Notes: generated by a model not told the origin, from the letters alone. Positions 55,407 to 64,000 are shown, counted from the stretch's first letter. The stretch is 64,000 nt of DNA from MGBC114844 sp910585855 (GCA_965646165.1 CBFFYP010000003.1:1-64000), one strand, 5' to 3'. Program-made: numbers and translations.

Positions 55407-57335
55407 TTATCTCCTCAAAACCTCCAAAGATAAATCCGCCAATTCCTTCTGCCGCTCTTTCAATACTTCATACAAGATATTTGTATAAAATATCTTATTG
55501 GTACGATATCCTCCCTTTTTTAAAAGTCCAAGATTTACAAGCCGATACAGCCCATAAAGTTTCAAAAGAATTTCAAGCTGTTCCTCGCTCTCTCCTGTCC
55601 GAACATGCATACAAGAAAGCAGTACATTTTTTAAATAATTACTGCAAAGCATATCTAAAATCTTTGCATGTGCATATGGATTTTCTGTTTCTATTGTCTT
55701 TTGCATCACTTCATACATTCCCTGAAGCAATTTTTTCCCTTTTTCTTCTGAAACGTCCATCTTCTCTGTCCGTCTGCACTGAATATAATTATAAGCAGGA
55801 TAATATTCTTTTTTCTCCGCTGCCATCAGACACTCCAGCAAAAACAGCTCTCCTGTAAATGCTGCACACTCCCGAAATAAAATCTCTTTCTCAGCAAGAA
55901 ACTCCTTACGATACATTACATTTCGAAAATCAGCATGATAATATTCTGTTTCACTTACCAGATAATCGGTCACTTCTTTTTTCTGCTCGGCAAATATCAA
56001 TCGGCTTTCCTGCCATAGAGAAGCGCTTGCACAGAGATCGGCTTTCTTTTTTCTGCTATACTGATACCACTGTTCTATAATCCGTTCGGAGGCATACCAT
56101 CCGTTGCAGTCCGCAAACAGCAAATACTCTCCTACTGCCAGCCGCTCCCCAATCTGAAGTACCTTTGCATAGGCTTTTGGCGGCATATTATATAAGCGAA
56201 TCCTTTTATCCGAAAATAATTTTTTATGTAAAACAGAGTATACCTGATTGGAAGCACCGCAATTTACAAGAATAATTTCCATTTCTTTTAAGCTTTGCCG
56301 ACCAATTCCATCTAAACATTCTGCCATATGCTCTGCCCGTCCATCCACCGGTAAAATCAATGATACTTTCACCTCTTCTGCCTGTTCTTTCTGCATCTTT
56401 GTGATATAGGAAAACTGTTCTCTTATCCATCCCTCTATCTTTTTGCAGCAGCTATAATATCCGCATCGAATCCAAGCATGCAGCAACGTTTCTGCATAAG
56501 CAATTTTTTCTTCCAACGGCAGATAAATATAATCTGCATAAAGAAACGGAATACTCCATTTTAAAAAAGAAAGTCTTGTTTCCTCCGTTTCTTCCTGCAT
56601 CAATTCTGCTATATGTGCTGTCAAATGTATATGTGCGATTGCTTTTTTAGAAGAAACATACAACAAATCTGCCATCATCGATCCGCTGCGATGCCAGCAA
56701 TAATGATATAATTTATCTGGAATAACGGTAATTCCTTTTGCCTTTGGATATAATTTTGCCTGAAACGCTTTATCCTCTCCTAAATGAATGGTTTCATCCA
56801 ATCGAAGATGCTCCCGTTCGATCAGTTCTCTTTTTACAAAAACTCTCCATAAAAACGGTGTCGTTCCTTTTTTTCCAAACAACAATTCCGGTTCAAATTT
56901 TTCATAGTAATGATAAGAAGGCGAAAGGGCTTCATAGAGCCAATTTTCTGCATGTGGTTCTTCTGGAAAAACCTCTGCACCGCAAATAACAATCTCCGAT
57001 CCGCTGCTTTCTGCCGTTTCATATAATTTTTGAAACATCTCCGCTTCAATATAATCATCTGAATCAATAAAACCGACATACTGCCCGGATGCTCTGTCAA
57101 GTGCGGCATTTCTTGCAGACGGCAAACCGCCGTTCTCTTTATCAATCACTTGAATCCGTGCATCTTTCTTTTGATATTCTCTTAAAATCTCTAAACTCTT
57201 GTCAGTAGAACCATCATTGACACAAATAATTTCCATCTCCGTCAATGTCTGCGCCAAAACACTGTCCAAACAAACCGGCAAATAATTTTCTACATTATAA
57301 ACTGGTATCAGTACGGATACTAACGGCTGACTCAT
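55407..57335 (-). CDS. Two-domain GT2 glycosyltransferase
   Basis: A cytosolic enzyme of 642 residues with two GT-A domains. The first (residues 5-220) is complete: VSVLIPVYNVENYLPVCLDS, CVNDGSTDKSLEIL, GFIDSDDYIE. The second (about 318-500) is degenerate: VSLILPVDGRAEHMAECLDG, IILVNCGAS, and FADCNGWY in place of DxDD. The second half may therefore be non-catalytic or use another metal site. It overlaps the upstream gene by 4 bases (ATGA). Its stop is 22 bases before the start of the DUF6270 gene. Donor sugar unknown. Confidence 0.88.
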   Translation of the reverse strand: MSQPLVSVLIPVYNVENYLPVCLDSVLAQTLTEMEIICVNDGSTDKSLEILREYQKKDARIQVIDKENGGLPSARNAALDRASGQYVGFIDSDDYIEAEMFQKLYETAESSGSEIVICGAEVFPEEPHAENWLYEALSPSYHYYEKFEPELLFGKKGTTPFLWRVFVKRELIEREHLRLDETIHLGEDKAFQAKLYPKAKGITVIPDKLYHYCWHRSGSMMADLLYVSSKKAIAHIHLTAHIAELMQEETEETRLSFLKWSIPFLYADYIYLPLEEKIAYAETLLHAWIRCGYYSCCKKIEGWIREQFSYITKMQKEQAEEVKVSLILPVDGRAEHMAECLDGIGRQSLKEMEIILVNCGASNQVYSVLHKKLFSDKRIRLYNMPPKAYAKVLQIGERLAVGEYLLFADCNGWYASERIIEQWYQYSRKKKADLCASASLWQESRLIFAEQKKEVTDYLVSETEYYHADFRNVMYRKEFLAEKEILFRECAAFTGELFLLECLMAAEKKEYYPAYNYIQCRRTEKMDVSEEKGKKLLQGMYEVMQKTIETENPYAHAKILDMLCSNYLKNVLLSCMHVRTGESEEQLEILLKLYGLYRLVNLGLLKKGGYRTNKIFYTNILYEVLKERQKELADLSLEVLRR

Positions 57336-59083
57336 TCTGCCTTCCCCCTTAACTTCTGTATTCCATATCGAATGGTATTTTTTAACCCATTATGTATATA
57401 ATAAAACTTCAATTTTCCTAAAAAAGAATACGTTCTCCAGTCCTCTGACTTTGGCTCTTCCCTTTTTGGACAGACAAAAACTTCTTTTTTCAAAACTACT
57501 TCATTGATTGCTTCCTGCTGACTTATAAAAAGTTCCTGTATCTTTTTTTCTTTTATCTGCAGTTTTCCATACTCCACTGTTACTTTTTCTGCAATATCCC
57601 ACCAAAAAATACTAAATACCCCCTGCAGATTTTCCCAAGGATTTTCCGTATCATACAGCAAAGCCGATTTCCACAATGCCTCCTCCTGATAGGAAGCCCT
57701 GCTTTTCGACTCCCCAAAAAGCCGTTTTAAAACCTGACTTTCCACCGTCAAATCATACCAAGGAATATAGCCAATCTGTGCTGACAGCACTTCATTATAA
57801 ATATCCATTCCCTTTTCTTCCAAAAAAATACGATCCACCACACTCTGAAAAACAGACTTTTTACGAAATGCGGCACAATTTATTACTAAAAATGCTGTAT
57901 TTATTGTTTTCTGCTCCTGAAAAATATCATATTGATATAACGGTGCTCCCACTACATCAAAGTCATCTACACTGCAGGTACGAAAAAACTCACTTAAATC
58001 CTTTAAAATCAATACATTTTCTTCCATATAGATACACTTCTTTTTCTTTGGCAGCAGTTCCGACAATAACAGCGGATAATATTCTCTTGTAATATCAGTA
58101 GATAAAAACTCTGCTCTGCAATTTGGACAATCTTCCACAAGTTCAGCTAACCTTTCCTTTGTTTCCTCTTCTGTAAAAGAAGGCGTCAGAAAAAAAACAG
58201 TATATTGACTGGTTTCCTTTTTATTTACCAGTAAAGAAGTAAGAGAAACTGTTAATTCAAACTCCCTTTGCTCATCTAACGGAACAACAATCGGAATCTC
58301 TATCTGATCCGCTACAAAGGAAATCGGAACTACTTTATACTTCCATTCCTTTTCTTTCATCAGCTTTGCAATAAACACCCCCGACAGCCGTTCAGAAATA
58401 AACAAACGCTTTCCGCTTATATCCACTCTCCGTTCAAATTCCCCTAAAATATCAAAAATCCATTCACAATACTGAAAAAAAATTTCTTTTCGAAAGATAA
58501 ACATATTGCAGAAATTACTATAATCTCCATTTAAATATTCCTGAGCAATCTCCCGATATTCTGGATATTTTTCATATAAAATATCAAAAGCCAGATCCAA
58601 ATCCTCTTTTCGATGATTTTCTAAATAGTGCCGGTATACATGCTTTACTTTTCCGATATGTGCAACAAAATCACATCCCTTTACCAACTTTTTCATCTTT
58701 TCCGGCGAATAATGAATCTGATCAAAATAATGATCCCCCATCTGCTCAAAATGTACGACATCAATTTCCCCTTCCTGCAGGATAAAATGCCGCCGATAGT
58801 GCATCAGTCCAATATAATCTGGATCACCCAATTCCTTATAATTTTTCCACGCCCAATAAAGCGCCGTCATCTCATTATAAGAACCGTTCTTTTCCGAAAT
58901 ATTTTCTCCTGTATCATCCCCAATTAAATTGTCTATCAGCCATTGATAAGATTCACTTTTCGTATCCATTCGTTTTTTTGCCAATGCTCTTCCCACATGG
59001 ATAGGAGTGAAAATTTCATCCTTCAGCAGTTCAGAAGGCTTATGATAACAAACCAATAATTTAATTTTCGTATCTTTTTCCAT
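57332..59083 (-). CDS. DUF4422 glycosyltransferase with GT8-like C-terminal half
   Basis: A protein of 583 residues. Residues 1-245 are DUF4422: KLLVCYHKPSELLKDEIFTP, NGSYNEMTALYWAWKN, YIGLMHYRRHF and NMFIFRKEIF, seen in capsule galactosyltransferases. Residues about 265-500 resemble GT8 enzymes (TVFFLTPSFTEEE, KCIYMEENVLILKDLSEFF) with the Asp-x-Asp replaced by MEENV. Two transferase-type halves in one chain. Lies between two other transferase genes, 13 bases after the GlfT2-like gene. Confidence 0.82.
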   Translation of the reverse strand: MEKDTKIKLLVCYHKPSELLKDEIFTPIHVGRALAKKRMDTKSESYQWLIDNLIGDDTGENISEKNGSYNEMTALYWAWKNYKELGDPDYIGLMHYRRHFILQEGEIDVVHFEQMGDHYFDQIHYSPEKMKKLVKGCDFVAHIGKVKHVYRHYLENHRKEDLDLAFDILYEKYPEYREIAQEYLNGDYSNFCNMFIFRKEIFFQYCEWIFDILGEFERRVDISGKRLFISERLSGVFIAKLMKEKEWKYKVVPISFVADQIEIPIVVPLDEQREFELTVSLTSLLVNKKETSQYTVFFLTPSFTEEETKERLAELVEDCPNCRAEFLSTDITREYYPLLLSELLPKKKKCIYMEENVLILKDLSEFFRTCSVDDFDVVGAPLYQYDIFQEQKTINTAFLVINCAAFRKKSVFQSVVDRIFLEEKGMDIYNEVLSAQIGYIPWYDLTVESQVLKRLFGESKSRASYQEEALWKSALLYDTENPWENLQGVFSIFWWDIAEKVTVEYGKLQIKEKKIQELFISQQEAINEVVLKKEVFVCPKREEPKSEDWRTYSFLGKLKFYYIHNGLKNTIRYGIQKLRGKAE

Positions 59084-59096
59084 CTCGTTTCATCCT

Positions 59097-60566
59097 CTAC
59101 ATTTTCTTACACAAAACTCTTATCCAAACCCCAGCTTCTTCCAATAAAATCCGAAAAAACGATATCTCTCTCTTTGCCTCTCTGCAAATCCGCCAATGAT
59201 TCTCTTCCGGATCGATTCGATAAAGCCATTCTTCCCCTTTCCAATAGTCCTTTATCGCTAACAACTTCATATATTCCTGCTTCCAGCGCCTATGCTTAAT
59301 ATTGCTCAGCAATCCAAGAAACCAGCATTTTATCAAATGAATCTTTAATCTAGGATAATGAATTTTTGCATTTGTAAAAGCCGTATTCCTCACATCATAG
59401 TAATGAATCACTGCCGACTGCCGATAATAATAGGTTTCATGCCACACCTGAATCCCATTTAATACAATCGGACGCCCGCCATGCCGCAGCCCATACTCAA
59501 CATCATCACAATGTAAAAAAAACGGCATCGGCAGATTCTCTACTGTATATTCCATAGGAAAACAAGCAAACCACCAGCCGGAATACTCCCCTCTCTCCTG
59601 ATTCATCCGATAGAGAAACTCTCTCTTTCCCATATCCTGACAAGCCCCTACATGCTGTATCATCCCCCCATTCCAAATATCCGATGCAGTATACTGTACC
59701 GTCCTCTGATCCAAGCAAAACATCCGCCCAGCAATCACCTCTCCCAAATATTCTTCCCGAACAAAAGAAAGCAGTGCATAAAGCCGATAAAGCGCCTCTG
59801 TCTGAAACTCTATATCATCATCCATCAATAAAATATGCGTAGATAAAAAACGATCCCGATCCCTTTGACTTTCCAAAATCCCCCTTGTAAATCCTCCTGC
59901 ACCCCCTGTATTTCGATTCGAATAAAAATACCAATTCTCTCGCTTCCATTCTTCCTTTATTTTCAGTTCAGACGAATTATCCACAACCCGAATACACAGC
60001 TTCTTATTCTGCCAAAAATCCTCCCGAAAAAAATCACTCTCCCCCAATCGTTCCAAATTTTTGGCTAACTGCTCCTCCCGTTTATAAGTACAGATAACAA
60101 GCGAAATCTTTATATCCCTTTCCACTCTGTCCTCACTAAAATAAAAAGCTTCATAAAAAACCACTTCCGTTTCCGCTTCCACTCGAAAATAAAGCATCCC
60201 CCGAAAATCTTTCTCCAAAATTCCCCAAGAATACGCTTTTATTTCCTTTCCGCTAAAATACCATTCCTTCCGCTTTCTATCCTCCTCTCCCTCCTCCCCC
60301 ATCTCCATCAAAATCAATTTCCCACTCCCTGCCACAGTAACACAAAGATAAGCCTGCTCCACCTTTGTATACTTTCTCCAACTGTCTGCATCCATCAGAT
60401 TCATATAAGTATCAGAAGAAAACACCGAACCCGGGGCAAGTACAATTCGAACCCTGTTCTTCCCTTTACAAGCCAAATCTTCCTCTCTATAAGTTCCCCG
60501 AACCCGATAATAAAGTTGTGATTCCCCGCAAACTTCATCTGGAAAAAGAAAAGACTGAAGTATCAT
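59097..60566 (-). CDS. GlfT2-like galactofuranosyltransferase
   Basis: A GT2 enzyme of 489 residues. N-terminal beta-sandwich (residues 1-150), then the transferase domain: KISLVICTYKREEQLAKNL, NRNTGGAGGFTRGI, and ILLMDDDIEF with the metal-binding Asp cluster. PFFLHCDDVEYGLRHGG and WHETYYY are the GlfT2-type acceptor and catalytic regions. The family polymerises galactofuranose in mycobacterial galactan and other surface polymers. Glf in the same cluster makes its donor. An RE-1 and an RE-2 element separate it from the HAD gene upstream. Confidence 0.88.
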   Translation of the reverse strand: MILQSFLFPDEVCGESQLYYRVRGTYREEDLACKGKNRVRIVLAPGSVFSSDTYMNLMDADSWRKYTKVEQAYLCVTVAGSGKLILMEMGEEGEEDRKRKEWYFSGKEIKAYSWGILEKDFRGMLYFRVEAETEVVFYEAFYFSEDRVERDIKISLVICTYKREEQLAKNLERLGESDFFREDFWQNKKLCIRVVDNSSELKIKEEWKRENWYFYSNRNTGGAGGFTRGILESQRDRDRFLSTHILLMDDDIEFQTEALYRLYALLSFVREEYLGEVIAGRMFCLDQRTVQYTASDIWNGGMIQHVGACQDMGKREFLYRMNQERGEYSGWWFACFPMEYTVENLPMPFFLHCDDVEYGLRHGGRPIVLNGIQVWHETYYYRQSAVIHYYDVRNTAFTNAKIHYPRLKIHLIKCWFLGLLSNIKHRRWKQEYMKLLAIKDYWKGEEWLYRIDPEENHWRICREAKREISFFRILLEEAGVWIRVLCKKM

Positions 60567-60636
60567 TTTGCAATTCCTCCTTATATCATAAGTTTACAGC
60601 CAGTTATAAAATACACCGCAAAAAAGTTGGCAAAGA

Positions 60637-60970
60637 GGACGCCAGACTGGGGAAAGGATGGTGAATGACTGCTCAGTCTCCAAAAAGCAAGAAGGTCTAA
60701 GACTTCTGCATCCAAACACATCCAGCCGACCGAACCGGTGCGCAATTCGCCCGCACTGCAGCCAAAACAAAACTAACATAAGGAAAAATAACACCAGCCA
60801 AAAAATATTCCCTTCCCTTGGGAGCGGGCTAAACACGCACCTTTTTTTGCATACCCTGCATGGAAGCAGGATATGCAAAAAATCCTAGGTTTTCGAAGCA
60901 GAAGTCCAAGACCTTCTAGCTTTTCTCCGAAGACGCAGTCATTCACCACCCTTTCCCCAATCTAGCTGAC
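60637..60970 (-). repeat. RE-1 dispersed palindromic element, copy 7
   Basis: Reverse orientation. Stem changed on both sides: CCAGACTGGGGAAAGGATGG against CCACCCTTTCCCCAATCT, and GTGAATGACTGC against GCAGTCATTCAC. Ends GAGGACG and AGCTGACTACTCCAACC. Confidence 0.88.
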
Positions 60971-61110
60971 TACTCCAACCGAAACGTTTGTATCAATATC
61001 ATAAAACACATAATATACACAACCAGAAACCAAAAAGAAATCTATAAAGAATCATTATTTCCTGCTATCACTTCATAAATTACAGCAAACATTTTACTGC
61101 CACAATTCTT

Positions 61111-61293
61111 CCCGTCTGGAGCACACAGCCGAAAGCCCAAGGGAGTGCTATGCAGGGTCATCATTTCCCGTCGGCACTTAGCCGTTGTATTGCTGTATTT
61201 TAGCGTCTTATGTGTCCGCTATGTGGAAATAAGAAATGCTAAGCGCAAGCGGACCCGGAATAGCACTCCCTTGGGCTTTCGGCGTCCCCTCCC
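61111..61293 (-). repeat. RE-2 dispersed palindromic element, copy d
   Basis: Reverse orientation. Stem GCCGAAAGCCCAAGGGAGTGC / GCACTCCCTTGGGCTTTCGGC. Core as in the others with small insertions (ATTTCTTATTTCCACATAG). Placed 4 bases from the stop of the HAD gene. Confidence 0.88.
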
Positions 61294-61296
61294 CAT

Positions 61297-62073
61297 CTAT
61301 TTTTTGTAATAAAGTGCATCTATCCCATATATTTGAGCCTGTTTGATATCTGCTGTCCAATTATCTCCGATATGAACAAAAGAATGATTTGCCCCTTCCT
61401 TTTCTAAAACGGTTTGATATAGTTCTCCACTGCTTTTTGATTTTCGATATTCGCTGGATATATAATATGCTGCAAATTCTTTATATCCGGCATTTTTTAG
61501 AATTTGGCGAATTTGTTTTTTATTTAAATACATATCTGAAATAATAATCAAACGCTTTTTTTCTTTCTGCAGTCCCTCTACAACCTGTCTAAAATAAGGA
61601 TTGGAAAAGCACATCTGATACTCCAAAGAAAGTTCTATTTCTTTTATCTCTTCTTTTATTCCGGTTTTTTTGTGTATCATGGTATAAATTTCATCCAGTG
61701 TGACTTCCATATTTCCTTCTTTTTTCATCTGTTCTTCTCTGGCTCTCTGTTCCATTTCACAGCGGATTTTTTGAAACTCCAAAACTTGAATCTGCTTTCC
61801 GACTTCTTCAAATAGCTCTGACGCTTCTAAATAAGGACGAAAAATCAAAGTATCAAATACATCAAAAGAAATGACATCATATCTCTTTAACCTCTCAATC
61901 ACTTCCTCTGGTGTCTTTTCTAAAAACCACGACTTTTTTTGGTTCAATCCTATTTTTTGGTTACACTGAAATAATTTTTGTTTTATTTTTGCGTATCTTT
62001 GATAAGTTTTTGGTACTCGGCAGATTATTGTTTGATACAACTTTCTTTTAAAAATAGCTGTTTTTCTACTCAT
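61297..62073 (-). CDS. HAD-superfamily hydrolase of the polysaccharide cluster
   Basis: A protein of 258 residues. HAD motif I VISFDVFDTLIFRP (nucleophile Asp), motif II IIISDMYLN, the Lys in RKSKSSGELY, motif IV HIGDNWTADIKQAQ. A cap of helices lies between motifs I and II. The first 60 residues are basic (NQKKSWFLEKTPEEVIERL). HAD domains of this kind are usually joined to glycosyltransferases in surface-glycan loci; here it stands alone. Seven bases after the ABC ATPase gene. Phosphatase of a sugar phosphate is the likely role, substrate unknown. Confidence 0.82.
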   Translation of the reverse strand: MSRKTAIFKRKLYQTIICRVPKTYQRYAKIKQKLFQCNQKIGLNQKKSWFLEKTPEEVIERLKRYDVISFDVFDTLIFRPYLEASELFEEVGKQIQVLEFQKIRCEMEQRAREEQMKKEGNMEVTLDEIYTMIHKKTGIKEEIKEIELSLEYQMCFSNPYFRQVVEGLQKEKKRLIIISDMYLNKKQIRQILKNAGYKEFAAYYISSEYRKSKSSGELYQTVLEKEGANHSFVHIGDNWTADIKQAQIYGIDALYYKK

Positions 62074-62079
62074 AAACAG

Positions 62080-62877
62080 TTATTCCCCCATATTTTTATA
62101 AGCCTTGCAGACTTCCTTTGGTTCTCCAATCTGCCTTACTACTCCCTTTTCAATCCAGACTGCCCGACTGCAATTTTTTACAATTACATCTGCCGAATGG
62201 GATACAATCAATACCGTAGAACCACTGTGTATCATCTGCTGTATCCGCTGTTCGCTCTTCTTTCGAAAAAACATATCTCCTACGCTTAGCACCTCGTCTA
62301 AAATCAAGATTTCCGGTGTTTCTCTTGCTGTAGCAATCGCAAATCCCAAACGGGATACCATACCGGAAGAAAAATTTTTTACCTTTTCCTCCATAAACCC
62401 TTCCAACTCGGCAAACTTTACGATTTCCTCGTACTTTTCATCAATATATTCTTTTGTGTATCCAATAATTGCACCGTTTAGATAAACATTTTCCCGCCCG
62501 GTAAGTTCTAAATCAAACCCTGTTCCAAGTGTCAATAACTGCACTTTTTTCTGATCAACTAAAATTTTTCCTTCTGAAGGAAATAAAGCCCCTGCCACCA
62601 GCTTTAAAAGTGTACTCTTTCCCGAACCGTTCGTTCCGATAATTCCAATCACTTCTCCCGGATAAACTGAAAAGCTCACCTCCTTTAATGCATAAAACTC
62701 CCGATATGTATTTTTCCCCTCCAGTGTCCGAATAAAAAACTCTTTTAAACTAGCCACCTTTTCTTCTGCAATCCGAAATTTCATACTGACATTTTCAATC
62801 GAAATAATAGGTATCCTTTCCTTCTCTTCCGCCTTATATTCCATTATATCTTTCCCTTTCCTAATCTTTCCTGTCAT
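62080..62877 (-). CDS. Polysaccharide ABC exporter ATP-binding protein (TagH/Wzt/RfbB type)
   Basis: An ATPase of about 265 residues that would power export of a lipid-linked wall polysaccharide. Walker A GTNGSGKST, Q-loop region LLTLGTGFDLELTGREN, ABC signature FSSGMVSRLGFAIA, Walker B ILILDEVLSVGD, switch His in VLIVSHSAD. It ends shortly after the ATPase core, so it lacks the C-terminal glycan-binding domain of O9-type Wzt. The start at 62877 overlaps nothing; an ATG 11 codons later with GGGA upstream is an equal choice. Four bases after the permease gene. Confidence 0.92.
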   Translation of the reverse strand: MTGKIRKGKDIMEYKAEEKERIPIISIENVSMKFRIAEEKVASLKEFFIRTLEGKNTYREFYALKEVSFSVYPGEVIGIIGTNGSGKSTLLKLVAGALFPSEGKILVDQKKVQLLTLGTGFDLELTGRENVYLNGAIIGYTKEYIDEKYEEIVKFAELEGFMEEKVKNFSSGMVSRLGFAIATARETPEILILDEVLSVGDMFFRKKSEQRIQQMIHSGSTVLIVSHSADVIVKNCSRAVWIEKGVVRQIGEPKEVCKAYKNMGE

Positions 62878-62881
62878 GTAA

Positions 62882-63673
62882 TTATAATTCCTGCATAATC
62901 TGGTTTTGCAGCCTTATAAATACAAAACGCCCAACTGCATAACACCCAATTCCCCAAAATACCATCCGCCCCAATTCTCCGGCAGAAGGCATCGTCTGAT
63001 AAATCATGCACTTGCGTACACAGGAGATATAATTATAAATTGGATTTTCTGCAATCAACCTCTGCACCATCTCCGGGGTAGAATCAATCGGATAAAAGAT
63101 AGCAGAACAATACATCCATAAAGTAAGAAGCACCGAATAAAGATGCTTAATATCCCCAAAAAATACATAAACAATCGAAAGCAAATAGCTAATTCCTATA
63201 CAAAACAGAAGCAAAAACAAAGCAGCTATCGGAAAAAGCAGCATCATAACAGAAGGTTTTATCCGAAACACCATCAGCATCAAAAGATAAGCCACAAAAG
63301 TATAAAGAAAATTTACAAACGCCGCCCCTACTCTAGAAAGAGGAAAAATCACCTTCGGCAGCTTCACTTTAATCAAAAGCGATTTATTATCCACCAAAGC
63401 TGCCATAGCCGAAGTAGTAGCTCCGGTAAAAAGCTGCCAAATAATATTTCCAGTCAAAAAATAAATCGAGTAATTCTCTACACGCTGAAACATTGTACTA
63501 AACACCATAGAAATTACTACCATTGACATCAATGGATTCAATACACTCCAAAGAATTCCCAGATAAGACCGTGTATATTTTCTTTTAATCTCTCTTGACA
63601 CCAACTGACGGATTACAAATCCATACTGCCTCAACTGCTTTATTTGATCCATCTTCACTCTTTTCGTCTCCAT
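62882..63673 (-). CDS. Polysaccharide ABC exporter permease (TagG/Wzm type)
   Basis: A membrane protein of 263 residues of the ABC-2 permease family with about six helices. Begins QLRQYGFVIRQLVSREIKRK, then YTRSYLGILWSVLNPLMSM and the later LLTLWMYCSAIFYPI and NPIYNYISCVRKCM motifs. It pairs with the ATPase just downstream to pass the polymer across the membrane. Polymers moved this way are finished inside the cell, which fits the many cytosolic transferases in the cluster. Confidence 0.92.
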   Translation of the reverse strand: METKRVKMDQIKQLRQYGFVIRQLVSREIKRKYTRSYLGILWSVLNPLMSMVVISMVFSTMFQRVENYSIYFLTGNIIWQLFTGATTSAMAALVDNKSLLIKVKLPKVIFPLSRVGAAFVNFLYTFVAYLLMLMVFRIKPSVMMLLFPIAALFLLLFCIGISYLLSIVYVFFGDIKHLYSVLLTLWMYCSAIFYPIDSTPEMVQRLIAENPIYNYISCVRKCMIYQTMPSAGELGRMVFWGIGCYAVGRFVFIRLQNQIMQEL

Positions 63674-63696
63674 TTCCGTACCTTTTTTAAACTAAA

Positions 63697-63999
63697 CTAA
63701 TGTATCTTCTCTGAAATATAAAATAATAAGAATTTATAGAAAAAATAATCCTGCTTCCTCCAATACTTCCATCTGCACCCAGAACGTACCAATGTCCCCT
63801 CCATCCAATATGGCTGTATCTCTATTTTTTCAGCCTTACATGGACAGATTCTATTTTTTATATGATTCCACACCGAATTTTGCCGAATCTGTGTTTCTGT
63901 TATAACCGGTGCTAATTCCACTATATGTTTTTCTGTTATATCATCAGAAAAAAGAAATCTTCCATAGTAATCCGCCTGTTCCTTTGTTGGATTTGTCAT
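63697..63999 (-). CDS. Unrecognised protein, probably C-terminal part of a gene cut by the window edge
   Basis: The visible 100 residues run to a stop 23 bases before the permease gene. The Met at 63999 has no visible upstream sequence, so the frame may continue past the window. The C-terminus is aromatic and basic (WKYWRKQDYFFYKFLLFYIS). Position at the head of the polysaccharide cluster suggests a transferase, but no motif supports it. Confidence 0.45.
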   Translation of the reverse strand: MTNPTKEQADYYGRFLFSDDITEKHIVELAPVITETQIRQNSVWNHIKNRICPCKAEKIEIQPYWMEGTLVRSGCRWKYWRKQDYFFYKFLLFYISEKIH

Positions 64000-64000
64000 A

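Noticed and set aside
4261..61293. CRISPR array among the many repeats
   Set aside because: The repeats are dispersed, 45-340 bp long and palindromic, without regular short repeat-spacer order or cas genes.

Overview
The window reads as a low-GC, Gram-positive anaerobe of the Lachnospiraceae type, probably a gut commensal. This rests on AT-rich intergenic DNA, strong AGGAGG-type ribosome sites, many secreted choline/cell-wall-binding (CW) repeat proteins, a FIST protein next to a soluble chemoreceptor, a DUF4867 gene beside a PfkB kinase, and TagGH-like polysaccharide export. Genus is not claimed.

Layout. 0-4.3 kb: hypothetical protein, FIST sensor and soluble chemoreceptor (minus), then a GtrB-like glycosyltransferase (plus). 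4.9-8.7 kb: two small Xre-type regulators, a tyrosine recombinase with a long charged N-terminal extension, and a dead Rpn-family gene. 8.9-21.8 kb: five paralogous secreted CW-repeat genes, here called cassettes A-E. A-D point right and E points left. All share a nearly identical leader and signal peptide, but only E carries a consensus sigma-A promoter, and that promoter joins the shared block at its -10 element. Genes for AAA/PD-(D/E)XK proteins and an unknown ATPase pair lie between cassettes. Each of A-D is bracketed by inverted copies of a paired site, ACATCY-N6-ACATCY; E has the site on its 3' side only. The layout fits one expression site fed by silent cassettes through DNA inversion, and it is the main discovery candidate.

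21.8-28.2 kb: a structured intergenic region, an O-antigen-ligase-like protein, and a PglF/PglC-like/epimerase set for a modified-sugar glycan. 28.3-35.8 kb: two Ig-like/CW proteins, a wHTH-LicC-LicA fusion that would make CDP-choline, and a 948-residue GH25 lysozyme with dozens of CW repeats. The choline enzymes and the choline-binding-type repeats suggest a phosphocholine-decorated envelope that anchors these proteins. 36.8-46.8 kb: PfkB kinase with DUF4867, a HaeIII-like methyltransferase-endonuclease fusion with a small RHH protein, RlmI, a lactonase-type beta-propeller, ArgH, and a four-PepSY lipoprotein-like protein.

47-64 kb: a minus-strand surface-polysaccharide cluster with an ABC exporter, HAD protein, GlfT2-like galactofuranosyltransferase, DUF4422 and GT2 transferases, a DUF6270 gene frameshifted at a G7 tract, a ferredoxin/F420-type plus pyruvyltransferase fusion, a DPPR-synthase-like UbiA protein that also carries a G7 tract, a YfhO-type membrane protein and UDP-galactopyranose mutase.

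Two families of dispersed palindromic elements recur between genes: about 340 bp (seven copies) and about 165 bp (four copies plus four short forms). Their stems change sequence from copy to copy while staying complementary, and both families share the same outer ends. No rRNA, tRNA or CRISPR array was seen.
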